Part shown: positions 6,524 through 6,791 of the stretch, piece after piece | Position numbering within the stretch: the first letter of the stretch is position 1 | Layout: each line of letters begins with the position of its first letter | Assembly: GCA_026986305.1 (NCBI GenBank) | Contig: JALSOU010000209.1 | Location: 1-6,791 of the forward strand | Origin: Thermoplasmata archaeon | Lineage (GTDB): Archaea > Thermoplasmatota > Thermoplasmata > WALJ01 | Direction: 5' to 3' | DNA: 6,791 bases | Program-made: the position numbers and the translations under genes | Notes under the pieces: model-generated | Database searches by the model: none | Told to the model about the DNA's origin: nothing | What the model saw: the letters and a program-made list of their open reading frames with translations, nothing else

Positions 6524-6791
6524 ATGAAACCTGCGCTCTTCTACTCAGATAAACTTATGCTCTACGGCTTTGGGCCTCAGCATCCGTTCAGGCCAGAGCA
6601 TTTCAGGGAGTTCATGGATTACCTTAGAGAAACAGGGAGAATCGCACTCTTTGATATCATAGAGCCAAGAAGAGCCTCTGATGAGGATTTACTGAGCGCT
6701 CACACGGAAAACTACCTCAATGCCCTGAAGGAGATGGCTGATGCAAGGGGCTTCATATCTCCGGACACTCCTGTCTCTCCATCTCTTATTG
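6524..6791 (+). CDS. Histone deacetylase/AcuC-family amidohydrolase, N-terminal part (3' truncated)
   Basis: Eighty-nine codons are visible before the window ends. The protein begins MKPALFYSDKLMLYGFGPQH, followed by PFRPEHFREFMDYLRETG and, further on, the ALLSAHTENYL-like stretch DEDLLSAHTENYL. These match the N-terminus of the arginase-like deacetylase family (AcuC, acetylpolyamine amidohydrolase, class I/II histone deacetylases), where 'GPxHPxRPER' and 'a...HtxxYl' are conserved. Members hydrolyse acetyl-lysine or acetylpolyamines with a Zn ion; the metal ligands and catalytic His pair lie beyond the window, so activity cannot be judged. AcuC-like proteins in bacteria deacetylate acetyl-CoA synthetase. 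The start at 6524 is the first ATG after the TATA box, with the usual family lead length. It is transcribed divergently from sufCB. Confidence 0.85.
   Translation, partial: MKPALFYSDKLMLYGFGPQHPFRPEHFREFMDYLRETGRIALFDIIEPRRASDEDLLSAHTENYLNALKEMADARGFISPDTPVSPSLI

Overview
The window looks archaeal. It has strong AGG (Arg) and ATA (Ile) codon preference, TATA-like boxes about 20-37 bases ahead of several start codons with almost no leader, Shine-Dalgarno sites mainly at genes inside operons, and a short archaeal-type SufB. A thermoplasmatal or other euryarchaeal source, probably anaerobic, is a reasonable guess, but the sequence alone does not fix the lineage.

Layout, left to right: (1) the C-terminal part of an RND/MMPL-type membrane exporter, running in from upstream (+). 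(2) tldD and tldE/pmbA (+), separated by one base and encoding a metalloprotease pair. TldD keeps the HExxxH zinc motif and the C-terminal cysteine; TldE lacks the zinc motif. (3) A radical SAM protein (+) with a complete seven-cysteine SPASM domain, 27 bases after tldE and in the same frame. (4) A 29-base convergent junction with a T6 tract. (5) sufC-sufB on the minus strand with no bases between them, a minimal two-gene Fe-S scaffold/ATPase system. (6) A 60-base divergent promoter region. (7) The N-terminus of a histone-deacetylase/AcuC-family amidohydrolase (+), cut by the window end.

The most interesting unit is tldD-tldE-radical SAM/SPASM with an exporter just upstream. TldD/TldE cleave modified or unfolded peptides (microcin B17 and CcdA in E. 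coli), SPASM radical SAM enzymes usually modify peptides, and RND proteins export. Together they suggest a peptide modification, trimming and possibly export pathway. No precursor peptide gene is visible in the window, so this is an inference. SufBC may supply clusters to the Fe-S-rich radical SAM enzyme, but it is a separate, oppositely oriented operon and may simply be housekeeping.

No gap reaches 300 bases. I see no RNA genes, mobile elements, CRISPR arrays or insertion sequences.
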